NCBI GenBank assembly: GCA_903869265.1
Contig: CAIPYE010000004.1
Span: forward strand, 124,001-188,000
Length of the DNA: 64,000 nt
DNA from: an uncultured delta proteobacterium
Lineage (GTDB): Bacteria; Desulfobacterota; Desulfobulbia; Desulfobulbales; Desulfurivibrionaceae
Direction: 5' to 3'
The position numbers and the translations under genes were made by a program. The notes below the pieces were generated by a model, which worked only from the letters and a program-made list of their open reading frames with translations, searched no databases and was not told the DNA's origin. This document shows, piece after piece, positions 54,021 through 63,210 of the stretch (its first letter is position 1; every line of letters starts with the position of its first letter).

Positions 54021-56135
54021 CTATTTCTTGGGGTTGAGTTCGATTGTCCCCAGGGATTGCAGTTGGGTCTGCGCGGTCAACTCGTTATGGGAAAGGACCA
54101 TGACGTGGGGCATGAACCGTTCCAAAAGCCGCCGGAAATGGCGGCGAATAATCGGGGAGCAGATAATGATGGGCTGATAGCCGTCCAGCGATACTTTTTC
54201 CACCATGGTCTTTGCCGAGGCAAGCAACCGTTGGGCCAGATTCGGTTCCAGATTGAGAAACACGCCCTGGTCGCTTTTCTGGAGCGATTCGCGGACCATA
54301 TCTTCAACCTGGGTGGATAGGGTGAGGACCGTAAGCGTTCCCTGATCATCGGTGAAGGAGCTGATAATGGAGCGGGCGAGTTTCTGGCGCACATATTCGG
54401 TGAGGATGTCCGGATCCTTGCCCAGGGGAGCAAAATCGGCCAGAGTCTCGCAGATGGTCAGCAGGTCGCGCAGCGACACCCGCTCCCGCAGGAGATTCTG
54501 GAGCACCTTTTGGACAAGGCCCAATGGCAGCAGTCCGGGCACCAGCTCTTCCACCACCTTGGGCTGGGTTTTGGCCAGATTGTCCAGGAGTTTCTGGGTG
54601 TCCTGCCGGCCCAGCAGTTCGTCGGCGTGGGTGCGCAGCACCTCGGTGAGGTGGGTGGCGATGACCGTGGAGGGATCAACCACGGTGTAGCCAGCCACCT
54701 GGGCCTCGTCTTTTTTCTCCTGGTCTATCCAGAGGGCGGGCAGCTGGAAGGCGGGTTCCATGGTGGGAATCCCTTCGATCTTCCGTTTGGCCATGCCGGA
54801 GTCCATGGCCAGCAAATGGCCCATCATGATCTCGCCCTTGGCAACCTCCACCCCTTTGAGGAGCAGGACATACTGGTCGGGTTTGAGTTGGAGATTATCT
54901 CGCACATGCAAGGGTGGAATGATCATGCCCATGTCCATGGCGAATTGTCGGCGGATGGCCCGAATCCGTTCCAGCAGATCGCCCTCCTGGGTCTCGTCAA
55001 CCAACGGAATAAGCCCGTAACCCACTTCGAGCTGCAACACGTCAAGGGGCAACAGGCTTTCCACCGTTTCCGGCGCGCCGGGCAGCGGGGTGGCCGCCTT
55101 TTTTTCTTTTTCCGCTTCGACCTTCTGCTCTTCCTTGTCAGCCGCGGTTTTATTGAAGGCCATCAGAGAGATGGCGCCCATGGCTATGCCCAGGATGATA
55201 AAGGGGAGATGCGGCAACCCCGGCACCAGTCCGAACAGGATGATGATCCCGGAGGAAACCGCCAGGGCTTGGGGCTGGTGCCCGAATTGCTTCATGAATT
55301 CTTTGCCCATGCTCACATCGGAGGCGGCCCGGCTGACAATGATACCTGCGGAGGTGGAAATGACCAGGGCCGGGATCTGGGAGACCAGTCCGTCGCCGAT
55401 GGTGAGCAGGGTGTAGGTTTCCGCCGCCTGGGCAGCGCGCATGTTCTGCATGATCGCCCCGATGAAAAACCCGCCGATGATATTGATGACCATGATCACC
55501 AAACTGGCCACCGCCTCGCCGCGCACGAACTTGCTGGCGCCGTCCATGGCCCCGTAGAATTCCGATTGGCGGCCCACTTCCGACCGGCGGCGTTTTGCCT
55601 CCGCTTCGTTGATCAGCCCGGCGTTGAGATCCGCGTCGATGGCCATCTGCTTGCCGGGCATGGCGTCCAGGGTGAAGCGGGCCGCAACCTCGGCAATACG
55701 ACCGGAGCCCTTGGTGATAACGATGAAGTTGATGAGCACCATGATCAGAAAGATGATGATGCCCACGGCGAAGTTGCCACCCACCACAAAATTGCCGAAG
55801 GACTGGATGACGTGCCCCACCGCGCCAGGGCCTTCGTGGCCGTGCAGCAGGATAATCCGGGTCGAGGCGATGTTCAGCGCCAGCCTGAACAGGGTGGTGA
55901 TCAGGAGCAGCGAGGGAAAGGAGGAAAAATCCAGCGGATTGGTATTGTACATGCTCATCAGCAGAATGAGCAACCCGATGGTGATATTGAAGGAAAGCAG
56001 CATGTCGAGCAGAAAGGGCGGCAGCGGTACGATCATGACCATGAGAATGGCCACGACTCCGAGCGCCACAAAGAGGCCCGACATCTCGAAATTGACTGCC
56101 TTCAGTCCTGTTGCGGCGCCGGTGTTATCTGCCAT
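54021..56135 (-). CDS. flhA: Flagellar export protein FlhA
   Basis: 704 residues. The N-terminal half has about eight membrane helices with LDMLLSFNITIGLLIL and the FHIPEP-type cytosolic loop (FTLDAMPGKQMAIDADLNAGLI; key residues near 155-175). The C-terminal half is the cytosolic ring domain that docks export chaperone-substrate complexes. It is a core component of the flagellar type III export gate. It follows flhB by 75 bp and precedes flhF. Confidence 0.97.
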   Translation of the reverse strand: MADNTGAATGLKAVNFEMSGLFVALGVVAILMVMIVPLPPFLLDMLLSFNITIGLLILLMSMYNTNPLDFSSFPSLLLITTLFRLALNIASTRIILLHGHEGPGAVGHVIQSFGNFVVGGNFAVGIIIFLIMVLINFIVITKGSGRIAEVAARFTLDAMPGKQMAIDADLNAGLINEAEAKRRRSEVGRQSEFYGAMDGASKFVRGEAVASLVIMVINIIGGFFIGAIMQNMRAAQAAETYTLLTIGDGLVSQIPALVISTSAGIIVSRAASDVSMGKEFMKQFGHQPQALAVSSGIIILFGLVPGLPHLPFIILGIAMGAISLMAFNKTAADKEEQKVEAEKEKKAATPLPGAPETVESLLPLDVLQLEVGYGLIPLVDETQEGDLLERIRAIRRQFAMDMGMIIPPLHVRDNLQLKPDQYVLLLKGVEVAKGEIMMGHLLAMDSGMAKRKIEGIPTMEPAFQLPALWIDQEKKDEAQVAGYTVVDPSTVIATHLTEVLRTHADELLGRQDTQKLLDNLAKTQPKVVEELVPGLLPLGLVQKVLQNLLRERVSLRDLLTICETLADFAPLGKDPDILTEYVRQKLARSIISSFTDDQGTLTVLTLSTQVEDMVRESLQKSDQGVFLNLEPNLAQRLLASAKTMVEKVSLDGYQPIIICSPIIRRHFRRLLERFMPHVMVLSHNELTAQTQLQSLGTIELNPKK

Positions 56136-56210
56136 GGTTGCGCTGCTCGACAGTGATGGTTGCCCAGGCTGATTTGCAAAGCATCTGTAATGGTGCTGTA
56201 TTCATTGCCA

Positions 56211-57281
56211 TCAACCCCTCTTCCGTTTGACGCTGTACACATAGGCCAAAACCTCGGCCACGGTCTGGAACAGATTTGCCGGGATGGTCTCACCCAACCC
56301 CACGCTTTTGTAGAGGGCCTGGGCCAGGGGCTTGTCCTCGACCAAGGGGATGCCATGTTCCTCGGCGATTTCCCGAATCTTTTGGGCGATGACTCCTGCG
56401 CCCTTGGCCAGCACCGTGGGCGCTGCCATGGCAAGGGCATCGTAGCGCAGGGCCACGGCCAAGCGGGTGGGGTTGGTGATCACCACGTCGGCCTTGGGCA
56501 CCTCGGACATCATGCGTTGCCGAGCCATCTGCATCTGGATGGAACGGATGCGTCCCTTGACGTGGGGGTCGCCTTCGGTCTGTTTGGCTTCGTCCTTGAT
56601 CTCCTGCTTGGTCATCTTCATTTTTTCCATGAATTGCCAACGCTGGAAAGCATAGTCCATTGCTGCGAGGATTGCGATGATCAACGCCGATTTCAGAAAT
56701 ATCCAGAAGGCGACCCTGCTCATGAAGGCAAGAATGGGCATGGGTTCTTGGTCCATGAGCGGCAGGATGCCAGGCAGCGCCTTGATCACCTCCGTGTAGG
56801 AAACGTAGCCGATGATGAGCAGTTTGCCCACGGACTTGACCACATTGGCCAGGGCCTGTTTGGAAAAGAGGCGGGCAAAACCCTGGACCGGGTCGATCTT
56901 GTCGAATTTCGGCGCCAGCTTTTCCGTGGTGAACAGAACGCCGACCTGGGCATAGTTGGAGACCAGGGCGGTGATAAAGATGGCCCCCATGACCGGAGCG
57001 ACGAGCATCCCGGTCTGGGCCATGGTTTCCCGGGTAAGCATGGTCATGTTGTTCGGGGTTATCGCAATGGTGTGCAGGTTGCCAAGGTAATACCTGAGCA
57101 GGAGGAAGAATTGCCCCAGCATGAAATCGCTTGAATAATACAAGGTGAGCAGGCCGACGAGCAGGACGGCGGCGGAAGGCACTTCCATGCTCTTGGCCAC
57201 ATCCCCCTTCTTTCTGGCCTCCTGGATGCGGCGGGAGGTGGGGGCCTCGCTTTTTTCCTGGCCGGAGGATTCGTCTGCCAT
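56211..57281 (-). CDS. flhB: Flagellar export gate protein FlhB
   Basis: 356 residues. N-terminal SQEKSEAPTSRRIQEARKKGDVAKS motif (key residues), four membrane helices, and a cytosolic C-terminal domain with the autocleavage site NPTR (Asn-Pro-Thr-His/Arg class; VVITNPTRLAVAL). It controls export substrate switching. The autocleavage motif reads NPTR rather than NPTH, where the residue after Thr varies among species. It starts three bases after the fliR stop. Confidence 0.95.
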   Translation of the reverse strand: MADESSGQEKSEAPTSRRIQEARKKGDVAKSMEVPSAAVLLVGLLTLYYSSDFMLGQFFLLLRYYLGNLHTIAITPNNMTMLTRETMAQTGMLVAPVMGAIFITALVSNYAQVGVLFTTEKLAPKFDKIDPVQGFARLFSKQALANVVKSVGKLLIIGYVSYTEVIKALPGILPLMDQEPMPILAFMSRVAFWIFLKSALIIAILAAMDYAFQRWQFMEKMKMTKQEIKDEAKQTEGDPHVKGRIRSIQMQMARQRMMSEVPKADVVITNPTRLAVALRYDALAMAAPTVLAKGAGVIAQKIREIAEEHGIPLVEDKPLAQALYKSVGLGETIPANLFQTVAEVLAYVYSVKRKRG

Positions 57282-57284
57282 GTG

Positions 57285-58076
57285 TCAGTTTCCCATGCCC
57301 ATGGCCAGCCTGGGCAGAAGCCGGGCCAGCATTTCAAAATTCGTGATCATCAACGGCATCAGATACGCCAGGGACAATCCGGTAAAAATCAGGCCAACGG
57401 CAAGGGTGATCGGTAGGCCGACAATCATGATCGGAATCTGGGGAACGGTTTTGGCGACGATGCCCATGGCTACATGGGTAAAAAACAGGGCGGCTCCCGC
57501 AGGGGCCATGATTTTGACGGACAGGACGAACATGTGGGAAGCCCCCTGCATCAACCCCTCGAAAGTGGCTTTGGTAATGGTGGCAGCGCCGGGTTTAATC
57601 CATTCAAAGCTTTCCACCAGGGTGGAAAAAAACATGTGATGGCCGTTGATCCCTAGAAAAATCAGGATGGCGGTGAGGTTCCAGAGCATGCCAATCAGCG
57701 AGACCTGGGTGCCGAACTGGGGGTCCATGACGCCGGCCATGCCCATGCCCATCTGGACGCCAACCATCTGGCCGGCAATCTCCGTGGCGGCAAAGATGCA
57801 CCGGGCAAAAACGGCCAGGATCGCGCCCAGCATGACCTCGGTGAGGACAAGCACGACAAAACCAAGGGGCGCGCCGGTTATCAGGCGCGGGTTCACCCGA
57901 ACCACGGGCAGCAGGACCAGGGCGGTCATCAGGGCCAGGAGGATTTTGACCTGGGCCGGAACGGCTGTCGAGCCAATGACCGGCATGAAAAATAACAGCG
58001 GCGCCACCCTGGTCAGGATTATGACCAGGGACAGGATTTGGGTCAGAGTCCAGTTGAGCAGCGCGGCTTCGGGCAT
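57285..58076 (-). CDS. fliR: Flagellar export gate protein FliR
   Basis: 263 residues, about six membrane helices, FliR family. Features are RVAPLLFFMPVIGS near the N-terminus and VTEVMLGAIL-type VLTEVMLGAILAVFARCIFAATEIAGQMVG (key residues). FliP, FliQ and FliR form the export gate complex. It lies between fliQ (16 bp) and flhB (3 bp). Confidence 0.94.
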   Translation of the reverse strand: MPEAALLNWTLTQILSLVIILTRVAPLLFFMPVIGSTAVPAQVKILLALMTALVLLPVVRVNPRLITGAPLGFVVLVLTEVMLGAILAVFARCIFAATEIAGQMVGVQMGMGMAGVMDPQFGTQVSLIGMLWNLTAILIFLGINGHHMFFSTLVESFEWIKPGAATITKATFEGLMQGASHMFVLSVKIMAPAGAALFFTHVAMGIVAKTVPQIPIMIVGLPITLAVGLIFTGLSLAYLMPLMITNFEMLARLLPRLAMGMGN

Positions 58077-58092
58077 CGGTGCAGGTTCTCCG

Positions 58093-58362
58093 TCAACGGA
58101 TGATGGTCGGCAGGTTCACGATCAGTTCATGGGTGTAATCCACCAGCTTGTTGATCATCCAAGAGGAAAGAAACAGCAGGGTGGCCATGACAGCCACGAT
58201 CTTGGGGACAAAGGTCAGGGTCATTTCCTGGATCTGGGTGACCGCCTGAAAAAGAGAGATCAGCAGGCCGACCACCATGGCCACCAGCAGCACCGGCGCG
58301 GAAAGCAGCAGGGTCAGGGTAATGGCATTCTGGGTCAGGGTGATGGCTTCGGAGGGAGTCAT
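58093..58362 (-). CDS. fliQ: Flagellar export gate protein FliQ
   Basis: 89 residues with two membrane helices, normal for FliQ. Seen: ITLTLLLSAPVLLVAMVVGLLISLFQAVTQIQEMTLTFVPKI (key residues; about 15-57). Part of the FliPQR gate. Only 3 bp separate it from fliP and 16 bp from fliR. Confidence 0.94.
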   Translation of the reverse strand: MTPSEAITLTQNAITLTLLLSAPVLLVAMVVGLLISLFQAVTQIQEMTLTFVPKIVAVMATLLFLSSWMINKLVDYTHELIVNLPTIIR

Positions 58363-58365
58363 GTT

Positions 58366-59130
58366 TTACACCACAAAACTTTTTACCAGGGAGCCCACAA
58401 TCAGGTACCAGCCGTCCACCAGCACAAAAAGCAGGAGCTTGAAGGGCAGGGAGACCATGACCGGGGGCAGCATCATCATTCCCATGGACAGCAGGATGCT
58501 GGCCACCACCATATCGATGATCAGGAAGGGCAGGAAGAGAACAAAGCCGATGGTGAAAGCGGTTTTGAGCTCGCTGATCATGAAGGACGGGATGAGAACG
58601 GCGGTGGACACTTCGTCCTTGTTTTTCGGCTTGGGGGTCTTGGCCAGGGAAAGGAAGAGTTCGAGGTCTTTTTCCCTGGTCTGTTTGAACATGAAGGCGC
58701 GTACCGGTTTCGCAGCCTCCTCAAGGGCCTGTTCCGCGTTGATCTGCTCGGCCATGTAGGGTTTGATGGCGGTGGCGTTGACCTGGTTGAAAACCGGAGT
58801 CATGATGAACATGGTCAGGAAGAGAGCCAGACCAACCAAAACCTGGGTCGGCGGGACCTGCTGGGTGCCGAGGGCTTGGCGCAGAAAGGAAAAAGCGATC
58901 ACCAGCCGGGTGAAGGAGGTCATCATCAGCAGGATGGCCGGGGCCATGGAGAGCACCGTGAAGAGCAGGAGGATTTCGACGAGGACGGAAACCTGCTTGG
59001 GATTTTGGGCCTCGCCCAGGCCGATCTGTAGGGTGGGCAAGGTCACGGCGTTGCTTTTGTCGGGCCAGAGGAGGATGATTGCTAAGAGCAGGCCGATGAG
59101 AATGGGACAGGATGGCACTTTATTCCGCAT
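58366..59130 (-). CDS. fliP: Flagellar export gate protein FliP
   Basis: 254 residues. An N-terminal signal-like segment (about 8-28, ILIGLLLAIILLWPDKSNA) precedes the core with TSFTRLVIAFSFLRQALGTQQVPPTQVLVGLALFLT (key residues). The periplasmic loop and C-terminal helices with FIIDMVVASILLSMGMMMLPP-type sequence fit FliP. It overlaps the end of fliO by 11 bp. Confidence 0.95.
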   Translation of the reverse strand: MRNKVPSCPILIGLLLAIILLWPDKSNAVTLPTLQIGLGEAQNPKQVSVLVEILLLFTVLSMAPAILLMMTSFTRLVIAFSFLRQALGTQQVPPTQVLVGLALFLTMFIMTPVFNQVNATAIKPYMAEQINAEQALEEAAKPVRAFMFKQTREKDLELFLSLAKTPKPKNKDEVSTAVLIPSFMISELKTAFTIGFVLFLPFLIIDMVVASILLSMGMMMLPPVMVSLPFKLLLFVLVDGWYLIVGSLVKSFVV

Positions 59131-59704
59131 GGGCAGACCTTTCCTTTTTTTGCTTCAGTCCGGATATGCCCTGGGCAGCCTTGTTGAGCATGGAGGCAAA
59201 GGAAGCTGGCAAGGGGGGAATAGTTTTTCGGGAATGCGCGGCCTCTTTGAGGCGGTCGTTGGCATCAAGGGTGGCAAGCAGGGTGATCTTCTGCTCGGTG
59301 AGGCCGATCACCAGATAAGTGCCTGCCACTTCGAGAACGCTCACCTGTTTTTTGGGGGCAAGCATCTGGCTGTCGAGAACGCTGATAAGACCTTCCTGTC
59401 TGGAGCCGACCCGGACCAACCCCATTTTTCTGATCCAGAACAGCAAAAGGAGCATGATCCCCACCACGATGATGAGCGAACCAAGGGTTTTGAAGATGGT
59501 CGTGGTCAGGGAAAGGGTTTCCTGGTTGCCGGTGAGGGTGGTGGGGATCGCAGCGGAGGCGCCTTCACCGGTTCTGTCGCCGAGCTGTTCCGCGGCAAGG
59601 AGCATCAACGGACAGGAGAGGTGATACAGCAGGCTTGCTCCCAGGGCGGTCAACGCTTTTCTCCAGGCCGGTCCTGATGTGGATGATGGTTGCCAGATCT
59701 TCAT
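59120..59704 (-). CDS. fliO: Flagellar biosynthesis protein FliO
   Basis: 194 residues. A first hydrophobic segment (about 19-38) is probably a signal sequence; a second (about 75-92, LGSLIIVVGIMLLLLFWI) anchors the protein. The cytosolic domain contains LAPKKQVSVLEVAGTYLVIGLTEQKITLLATL, the FliO signature (key residues). It assists FliP assembly. Placed between fliN (52 bp) and fliP (overlap), the canonical order. Confidence 0.88.
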   Translation of the reverse strand: MKIWQPSSTSGPAWRKALTALGASLLYHLSCPLMLLAAEQLGDRTGEGASAAIPTTLTGNQETLSLTTTIFKTLGSLIIVVGIMLLLLFWIRKMGLVRVGSRQEGLISVLDSQMLAPKKQVSVLEVAGTYLVIGLTEQKITLLATLDANDRLKEAAHSRKTIPPLPASFASMLNKAAQGISGLKQKKERSAHAE

Positions 59705-59756
59705 AATGGTTCTCTCACAGCCTGGCCGACACCTGTCGGCCAGAGGTTTCCCCTGC

Positions 59757-60176
59757 TTAGCCGATGTTCTTGATCCGGTCCGCCTGGCTGATGATCTCGG
59801 TGATCCGTACGCCGAACCGCTCGTTGACCACGATCACTTCGCCTTTTCCCAGCAACTTGTCGTTGACAAAGATCTCCACCGGTTCGCCGGCTGCTTTGTC
59901 GAGCTCGACCACCGACCCTTGCGTCAGTTGCAGCATCTTGTTGATGATCATGCTGGTCCGGCCAAGCTCTACGGTGACGTCCAGAGGGATATCCAGCAGA
60001 AAGTCAAGGTTCTGGCTGCCAGACGGGGCTGTTGTTCCGACATTGCCCAGTTCGGCAAAGGCCGGGGCTTGAGCCCCTCCAGCCCCTTCATGTTCGCCCA
60101 AGGCGGCAGCCCAGTCATCTCCGGCTCCCTCTGTTTCGGCCTTCGTGTCGGCGGCGTCCAACGGGTCGTCAGCCAT
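59757..60176 (-). CDS. fliN: Flagellar motor switch protein FliN
   Basis: 139 residues. An acidic Ala/Gly/Glu-rich N-terminus (1-60) is followed by the SpoA domain: FLLDIPLDVTVELGRTSMII, LTQGSVVELDKAAGEPVEIFVN, and GKGEVIVVNERFGVRITEI (key residues). FliN forms the lower C-ring with FliM. It follows fliM by 74 bp. Confidence 0.95.
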   Translation of the reverse strand: MADDPLDAADTKAETEGAGDDWAAALGEHEGAGGAQAPAFAELGNVGTTAPSGSQNLDFLLDIPLDVTVELGRTSMIINKMLQLTQGSVVELDKAAGEPVEIFVNDKLLGKGEVIVVNERFGVRITEIISQADRIKNIG

Positions 60177-60250
60177 GGTGTTTCTCCTTTCTCAGGTGAT
60201 CTTCTCTAGCACAGGCGCTGTGGGGTATTTGCGAAAAAAGCGCGTGCTGC

Positions 60251-61240
60251 CTACTCCCTGTTCGGGTCAAGAACCTTCTTTTTGATGAGCAACGCATTAT
60301 TGCCGCGATGCACGCCAGGGGTTCCCATGTATTTTCTTTCTCCGGCCACAAAGGCTGGAAGGAGGTCGTCGGTGCGGCGTTCCAGTTGGATGATGTCGCC
60401 CACCACCAGTTCCATGACATCGCCGGCGGAAATGGTGGCGCTACCCAGCTCCACCACAAAGTTCACCGGGATGTTTTTGATGTTTTCGGAGAGGACACGT
60501 TTGATGCTGATATCCTCGTCGCTCTGCTCCCGCTGGAAGGTGGTCAGCAATTTGCCCTTGACCGATTCCAGGTTGCTCATGGGAATGCAGACCGTGATGC
60601 TGCCCACGGCCCGGTCCATGTCCACATCGTAGCGGCTGATGATCACCACGTCCTCGGGCTGGCAGATCTTGGCGAACTGTGGGTTGATTTCGCTTCTGAT
60701 GTACTGGACCTTAAGGGGTTGCAGGGAATACCAGGCTTTTTCCAGGTCGCTGAGCAGGAGATTCACCACCCGTCGGATGAGCCGCTGTTCGATGGCCGTG
60801 AAATCGCGGCCCTCAATGCGGATGTTTCTGGTGCCGGTGCCGCCCAGAAAGTTTTCCACCAGGGTGAAGACCAACTTGGGCTCGAGGACGATGAGAGCGT
60901 TGCCCCGAAAGGGCGCCATCCGGAAGATTTGCAGGCTGCTCGGCACGGGCAGGGTGCGGACAAAGGCTCCGAAACGCTCAAGCTCGAGGGGGGCGGAGGT
61001 CAGGTCGATGATCCGGCGCAGGGTGGTGGAAAGCGAGGTGCGAACCGCTCGCATGAAGGCATCGGAAATTGCCTCCATGGCCGGCATCTTGACCTGGACA
61101 ATCCTTTCCTGCCGGGTAAAATCATAGGCCTGATAGCCCAGGGCTTCAGCGTCTAAGGGCTCTTCCGGCTCTTCGATCTCGCCGCCGGAAATACCCTTGA
61201 GTAGCGCGTCAACCTCGTCCTGGCTGAGAATCTGTTCCAT
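60251..61240 (-). CDS. fliM: Flagellar motor switch protein FliM
   Basis: 329 residues. N-terminal CheY-binding peptide ILSQDEVDALLKG at 4-16, a middle CheC-like domain, and a C-terminal SpoA domain (PVNFVVELGSATISAGDVMEL). FliM links CheY-P binding to rotation switching. It lies between fliL (59 bp) and fliN. Confidence 0.96.
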   Translation of the reverse strand: MEQILSQDEVDALLKGISGGEIEEPEEPLDAEALGYQAYDFTRQERIVQVKMPAMEAISDAFMRAVRTSLSTTLRRIIDLTSAPLELERFGAFVRTLPVPSSLQIFRMAPFRGNALIVLEPKLVFTLVENFLGGTGTRNIRIEGRDFTAIEQRLIRRVVNLLLSDLEKAWYSLQPLKVQYIRSEINPQFAKICQPEDVVIISRYDVDMDRAVGSITVCIPMSNLESVKGKLLTTFQREQSDEDISIKRVLSENIKNIPVNFVVELGSATISAGDVMELVVGDIIQLERRTDDLLPAFVAGERKYMGTPGVHRGNNALLIKKKVLDPNRE

Positions 61241-61299
61241 GGCGTTTTGCTGGGTGTCGTGGGCTGTTTTTTTTGCGTTAGCGTGCGGGAGCCAAAAGG

Positions 61300-61800
61300 C
61301 TACTGCACGACAAATTCCGTAAAATAAATATTCTTGATATGGTCAGGCCGCATGATTTCGTTGAAACGCTCCAGCAGCTCATCGCGCACCCGAATCTTGC
61401 CCTCCGGGGTCATAATTTCTTCAAAGCCAAGGCTGGTGAGCATCATAATCACCATATCGCGCAGCTTGGGCGACACCTTGGTAGCCTTGTCCACGGCCTC
61501 CTTGCTTTCAAGCTCAAGCTCGAGCTTGACTTTGAGGTAGCGTTTGCCTTTCGGATCTGCCAAATTGACGACAAAAGGTTCCATGACCAGCATTTCCCCG
61601 ATCACCGGCGCTGCGTCTTTTTTTGCTTCCTGGCTGGCAACCTCTTCAATCGCTGGTTTGTGGGCGAGGAATTTGGTATAGGCGAAAAAACCTCCGCCAC
61701 CGAGGATGAGGATGCCCACGCCAAGAATGACGAAGAACCCCATCTTGGATTTTTTGTTAGGAACCTGCTCTGCTGCCGGTTGGTCTTTTTCCGCCGCCAT
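61300..61800 (-). CDS. fliL: Flagellar basal-body protein FliL
   Basis: 166 residues. One membrane helix (about 23-43, FFVILGVGILILGGGGFFAY) and a periplasmic stomatin-like FliL domain with FVVNLADPKGKRYLKVKLELELES and VRDELLERFNEIM (key residues). It stabilises stator association. Start ATG 61800 has GGGAG upstream; the frame upstream adds 24 residues across the leader. First gene of the flagellar run, 69 bp after a sigma-54 promoter. Confidence 0.93.
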   Translation of the reverse strand: MAAEKDQPAAEQVPNKKSKMGFFVILGVGILILGGGGFFAYTKFLAHKPAIEEVASQEAKKDAAPVIGEMLVMEPFVVNLADPKGKRYLKVKLELELESKEAVDKATKVSPKLRDMVIMMLTSLGFEEIMTPEGKIRVRDELLERFNEIMRPDHIKNIYFTEFVVQ

Positions 61801-62151
61801 GGTTGTGTCTCCCGAGGAAAAAGGAGGGTCGGAAAAGTCCGGAGCCCTCTCTTGAGTTTGGTTGTAAAGCAAGCATTGTGCCGCGAGGCTTTTACTGTGT
61901 ATAACAGTATATGTAAATTATCGGTAATTCAATGTATTTCTGGAAAATGGCCAGGAAGGACGGACTTTTTTTGGTGCAGATGGCCGTGCGGCTTTCGTCA
62001 TAAATTTGACCTCAACCCGGCTAAGCGTCAAAAAAATATCGAGGCATGGAAAAAATGCATGGTGGATGCGGGATAACGCGGTGTGGCCAGCTCAAGATAC
62101 GATGGTTGTGCCAACGCCTTGCGATAATGTGGAATTCTGGCAGGAGGGGGT
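61801..62151. other. Divergent intergenic region fliL / DUF362
   Basis: 351 bp without a gene I can support. It holds the sigma-54 promoter at 61869-61883, and AT-rich sequence with small inverted repeats near 61900-61935 (ACTGT/ACAGT; AATTA/TAATT). I found no plus-strand promoter for DUF362 with a good match. Confidence 0.5.
61869..61883 (-). promoter_or_regulatory. Sigma-54 promoter of the fliL flagellar run
   Basis: On the minus strand CGGCACAATGCTTGC has GG at -24 and GC at -12 with correct spacing (one mismatch to TGGCAC-N5-TTGC). Start near 61857, 57 bp before fliL. Sigma-54 control of the fliL-to-flhA genes is known in several Gram-negative flagellar hierarchies. Confidence 0.8.
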
Positions 62152-63078
62152 ATGGAACTCAGCGCAGGTGAGGTTGGCCTGGTGACCTGCGGCCAGTATG
62201 ACCGCCAGTTGCTGAAAGGGCGGGTGGAGGCGCTGTGCACGGCCTTGAATTTTAGAGTTTCCCGAGGCAGCAGGGTGCTGCTTAAGCCCAATCTGGTCAC
62301 TGCGGTGCGGAACAAGGGGTTGGCCTGCACCCACCCGCAGGTTGTCGCTGCAGTGGCGGAGTGGTTTCTCGACCAGGGGGCCGCAGTGCGGGTTGGCGAT
62401 TCTCCGGCTTTTGGCACCGCCCTGGGCGTCATGAAGGCCTGCGGGATTAGCGCGGCTCTTAAGGGGCTGCCGGTGACCATGATCAATTTTGAGGCCCCGC
62501 AACCGGTCCGCCTCGCCTCCGGGTTGTCTGTCGGCGTGGCGCGGGCAGTGGGTGAGTGCGACCTGTTGGTCAACCTGCCGAAGATCAAGGCCCATGGCCA
62601 GCTGTATCTGAGTCTAGCGGTGAAGAACTATTTCGGGGCGGTGGTCGGGTTCCGCAAATCCTGGCTCCATGCCCGGCATGGCGATATCGACAACCGGTTT
62701 GAGGGTATGCTGGTCGATCTGCTCGGTGTGTTGCCTGGGGGGATTACCCTGGCGGACGGGGTGGTGGCCATGCACGAGGACGGGCCGGTAGGAGGTAAGC
62801 CCTTTCCCCTGTATCTCCTGGCGGGAGGCTTGAACCCCGTGGCCCTGGATACGGCCCTCATTGGTGTGCTCGGCCTTCCCTTGGAGGCGAGCCCTGTCTG
62901 GCGGGAATGCCATCGCCGCAATCTTGCCGGGAGCACACTTGCGGAGCTGTCTTTCCCGCTGGCCAGTCCGGAAGAAGTCGCGGCCCAAGGATTTCAACCC
63001 CCTGCTCGTCTGAGATCGGTGAGTTTTCATCCCTGGCGTCTCTTGCGAGGCGCCGTGAAAAGGGCCATGGCCAGGTAA
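62152..63078 (+). CDS. DUF362-domain protein
   Basis: 308 residues. DUF362 features: VLLKPNLVTA near 43-52, VRVGDSPAFG near 79-88, CDLLVNLPKIKAHGQLYLSLAVKNYFG (key residues; about 136-162), and LNPVALDTALIGVLG. Unlike many relatives it has no C-terminal ferredoxin motif. Family members are common in anaerobes, but their reaction is unknown. Start ATG 62152 has GGAGGGGG just before it. Probably single gene; a hairpin follows at 63106-63130. Confidence 0.85.
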   Translation: MELSAGEVGLVTCGQYDRQLLKGRVEALCTALNFRVSRGSRVLLKPNLVTAVRNKGLACTHPQVVAAVAEWFLDQGAAVRVGDSPAFGTALGVMKACGISAALKGLPVTMINFEAPQPVRLASGLSVGVARAVGECDLLVNLPKIKAHGQLYLSLAVKNYFGAVVGFRKSWLHARHGDIDNRFEGMLVDLLGVLPGGITLADGVVAMHEDGPVGGKPFPLYLLAGGLNPVALDTALIGVLGLPLEASPVWRECHRRNLAGSTLAELSFPLASPEEVAAQGFQPPARLRSVSFHPWRLLRGAVKRAMAR

Positions 63079-63105
63079 GACGCCGAGCGCAGGACACCGA
63101 GAGCG

Positions 63106-63130
63106 CGGGAAAGTCTTCTTTACTTTCCCG
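63106..63130 (+). terminator. Hairpin after DUF362 gene
   Basis: A perfect 9-bp stem CGGGAAAGT (63106-63114) / ACTTTCCCG (63122-63130) with loop CTTCTTT. The T-run is weak and shifted (TCTGAAAATTTT), so termination may be partial. Confidence 0.55.
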
Positions 63131-63210
63131 TCTGAAAATTTTATCGTGGCCAGCACGTTGATACACACAAACCTTTTACCGGGACAGCCATAGAGAGAGG
63201 AGTAGTGTTT

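Noticed and set aside
54510-56156. 548-residue plus-strand frame over flhA
   Set aside because: His/Gly/Gln-rich shadow of flhA with no recognisable domain.
57646-59031. 461-residue plus-strand frame over fliR, fliQ and fliP
   Set aside because: Spans three well-supported genes antisense; composition is that of a shadow frame.
62043-62062. Sigma-54-like sequence upstream of the DUF362 gene
   Set aside because: GG and GC are spaced two bases too far apart.
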